From assembly GCA_011523615.1 (NCBI GenBank), contig WTGJ01000027.1, positions 873,404 to 937,403 of the forward strand: 64,000 nt of DNA. Direction: 5' to 3'. The notes beneath the pieces were generated by a model. It worked only from the letters and a program-made list of their open reading frames with translations, was not told where the DNA came from and ran no database searches. Position numbers and translations under genes: made by a program. This document shows positions 62,317-64,000 of this stretch, piece after piece; position 1 is the stretch's first letter; each line of letters opens with the position of its first letter. This DNA comes from Chloroflexota bacterium (GTDB taxonomy: Bacteria > Chloroflexota > Anaerolineae > Aggregatilineales > Phototrophicaceae).

Positions 62317-64000
62317 GTGAATGAAGAAGAAAACCCCAGCTCCGAAGCGGAATTCGCAGAAGATCGCAGCAGTTCACAATCGGTGCGGATCCGTGGCCTC
62401 CTGCGCCGCGCGCAGATCCGCATCGAATTTGCCGGCGATGATCACGACCGTGAAAACGCCTTATCCATCATCAACGAAGCCCTTTCCCTGGGGGCGACTC
62501 TCGAGGAAGTCACACCTCTCCTGCAAAGACTATCCGCCCAGAGCGAGGAGTTCGCCGCTCGGGTAGCAAACATTGAAGAACGGCAAAATCTCGTTCCCCC
62601 CTCCTCCGCAGCGCCCGCCGAGGAAGAACAAGAAATTGCCGCAACCCACAAAGACCCGCCTGAAGATGAGCCGGCCGAAGAAGGACCACCGCCGGAGCCG
62701 AGCAGCCAAATTCCGACCTTGGCTGACGAAGAGCTGCAAAAACTCCTGGCCCAGCTCTCACGAAACTACTACGGTGGGGAATATCGAGCCGCCATCGACA
62801 TCGCCAACCACATCCTCCATCACCATCCCAATCAACCCACCGTCCACGATTACCGCCAAAAAGCAGAAGAAGGCATATTGCGCGGTGAGGTCCTCGATCA
62901 TCTCATCCCCTTCGATGCCCGCGTTGCCTACAACCGTGCGCGCTCCCTCGCCCGGGCCGGCAGTTATCAAGAAGCGAAGAAACACTTCCAGGATGCCCAA
63001 GAACTCGCCCAACAGGCCGGCATCCAGCGTTGGCGTGAAGCGGAACAAGCGCAGCTGGAAATCGAGGATCTCGCCCTCGCCCGTGAATTGCTCCTGAAAG
63101 GGGATCAAGAACTGGTCAACGACGACTGGGAAGCCGCCTTGAGCCAGTACGAAAATGCCCTCAAGGTGATCCCTGGCGACCCGCAAATCGAAGAGCGCAA
63201 GCGTCACATCCGCGAAATCCAACAAGCGGTGACTTTCATCCGCGATAGCCTGGCCATCCGTGATCATAGCATCAGCGAACAAATCGAAACGCTGGAAAAA
63301 TGCAACCAGATCTTGCGCTCGGCTCGCCGTCGTTTGCCCGGAAGTGCTCGGCTGGAACAATTGTCCGGGCAACTGGCCGACCGGCGCCAGGAGCTCGCCG
63401 CCAACCTGGCCCATCAAGCGGAGAGTTTGCTCGACAATGCCGAAGAAATCCCGACCATCCCCGATCGTTTGGCCCGCATCATCGAATCCACTGCTCTCAT
63501 CGATCAGGCGCGCCAGTTGGTGCCGGAAAATGTCGAGCTACCGGACCTTGCGGCACGGGCCAGGGAAAGAACCGCCACGATCGATCGCGCCAGCGAAACC
63601 CTCCAGGAAATGGAGCGCTTGCTCGCTTTGGGCGAAGTTGCGGCTCTGAACGAAGCGTTCCACTTGCTTCACAATCTGCAAGATTTCCACGGCGACGATC
63701 GTTATCAGAATGGTCTGCGGCAGCTGTTTGCTCAACTATTGGCCGAAGGGGAAAGCAACGCATCCGCTGGCCGGTTGCAAGCCGCACAGGAAATGCGAAA
63801 CCTCTTGCAGGATGAATTATTCCAAGCCTTGGGGCGCGCACCAGACATCGAACGACTCAATGCGGCCATTCAGAACCGAAGAATGTGGCGGCGGTTCTTC
63901 TCTTTCGTGGCATCCGGAGGCATCATCATCTTGATTCTGTTCGGAATCTGGCAAACCAGGCCCAGTTGGCAGCCCGCTCTCTTCCCTCCCACCCCCACAG
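62317..64000 (+). CDS. TPR/coiled-coil membrane protein (partial)
   Basis: The frame is open to the window edge, so only the first 561 codons are seen. After an acidic start with low-complexity residues (about 95-140), helices with TPR-like patterns (YYGGEYRAAIDIANHILHHHPNQ, SYQEAKKHFQDAQELAQQAG, NDDWEAALSQYENALKVIPGDPQI) fill residues 150-320, followed by long charged helices. A membrane helix at about 529-546 (SFVASGGIIILILFGIW) leads outside. I do not recognise the family. It is divergent from the small ABM-like gene. An in-frame TAG at 62305 fixes GTG as the start. Confidence 0.7.
   Translation, partial: MNEEENPSSEAEFAEDRSSSQSVRIRGLLRRAQIRIEFAGDDHDRENALSIINEALSLGATLEEVTPLLQRLSAQSEEFAARVANIEERQNLVPPSSAAPAEEEQEIAATHKDPPEDEPAEEGPPPEPSSQIPTLADEELQKLLAQLSRNYYGGEYRAAIDIANHILHHHPNQPTVHDYRQKAEEGILRGEVLDHLIPFDARVAYNRARSLARAGSYQEAKKHFQDAQELAQQAGIQRWREAEQAQLEIEDLALARELLLKGDQELVNDDWEAALSQYENALKVIPGDPQIEERKRHIREIQQAVTFIRDSLAIRDHSISEQIETLEKCNQILRSARRRLPGSARLEQLSGQLADRRQELAANLAHQAESLLDNAEEIPTIPDRLARIIESTALIDQARQLVPENVELPDLAARARERTATIDRASETLQEMERLLALGEVAALNEAFHLLHNLQDFHGDDRYQNGLRQLFAQLLAEGESNASAGRLQAAQEMRNLLQDELFQALGRAPDIERLNAAIQNRRMWRRFFSFVASGGIIILILFGIWQTRPSWQPALFPPTPT

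Overview
The window is a gene-dense piece of bacterial chromosome with about 57 protein genes, one tRNA gene and almost no free space. Inferred origin: Chloroflexota (Anaerolineae-like), probably a metagenome-assembled or environmental genome. The reasons are indirect. They include two F420-type enzyme families (an LLM oxidoreductase and a PPOX-fold protein), a geranylgeranyl-reductase-family flavoprotein with its own ferredoxin, a LytR-CpsA-Psr cell-wall enzyme, no outer-membrane or LPS genes, moderate GC, and promoters that look leaderless. No rRNA gene is present to settle the taxonomy. I see no CRISPR array, prophage, transposase or insertion sequence.

Layout. (1) 1-836: the 3' end of a gamma-glutamyltransferase, then a compact structured element and a perfect palindromic terminator. 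(2) 837-9112, minus strand: a long, tightly coupled run read from 9112 down to 837 (K+ channel, MutS2, GNAT, CdsA, a small membrane protein, GalE, a membrane protein, SixA-like phosphatase, a PLP transsulfuration enzyme). (3) 9175-13277, plus: UvrD/PcrA helicase, Maf-family pyrophosphatase and a double-GNAT protein. A BtrH_N-like protein (minus) and tRNA-Ala(GGC) follow. (4) 14782-19942, plus: three paralogous membrane dipeptidases interrupted by an O-carbamoyltransferase, then leuS. (5) 23048-24861, minus: a methyltransferase and a membrane-anchored PPC-domain protein. (6) 24967-34631, plus: ferredoxin and geranylgeranyl reductase, MscS channel, epimerase, TIGR04076 protein, LLM oxidoreductase, CPA2 antiporter with a PII-like protein, VOC protein, a HisD-like protein with altered zinc ligands, and an APH-like kinase. 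(7) 34655-43167: cupin, GT-C glycosyltransferase, ClpC, Nudix, then groES-groEL (minus) behind a promoter flanked by two CIRCE-like repeats, and a secreted cyclophilin. (8) 43260-52599: PPOX protein, LutA-like protein, two tandem M14-type peptidases, VOC and GlsB-like proteins, DUF6391 protein, HolA, DUF4231 protein, biotin carboxylase and a membrane protein with a DNA-binding domain. (9) 52689-64000: a MecA-like lipoprotein PBP, then a minus-strand group (small protein, PP2C-like/propeller protein, LCP, SDR, HisZ, HisG) and a divergent TPR/coiled-coil membrane protein cut by the window edge.

Themes. Peptide and amino-acid turnover recurs: gamma-glutamyltransferase, three dipeptidases, two M14-like peptidases and the transsulfuration enzyme. 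Other themes are envelope building (CdsA, GalE, GT-C, PBP, LCP), protein quality control (ClpC, GroES/EL, cyclophilin) and ion homeostasis (K+ channel, MscS, CPA2 antiporter). I do not see one unmistakable new defence or mobile system. The most promising unexplained items are the antiporter/PII-like pair, the HisD-like enzyme with swapped zinc ligands, the dipeptidase/carbamoyltransferase cluster, the membrane-tethered HTH protein, the PP2C-like/propeller fusion and the structured element at 684-774. All function calls rest on reading motifs by eye; no database search was run.
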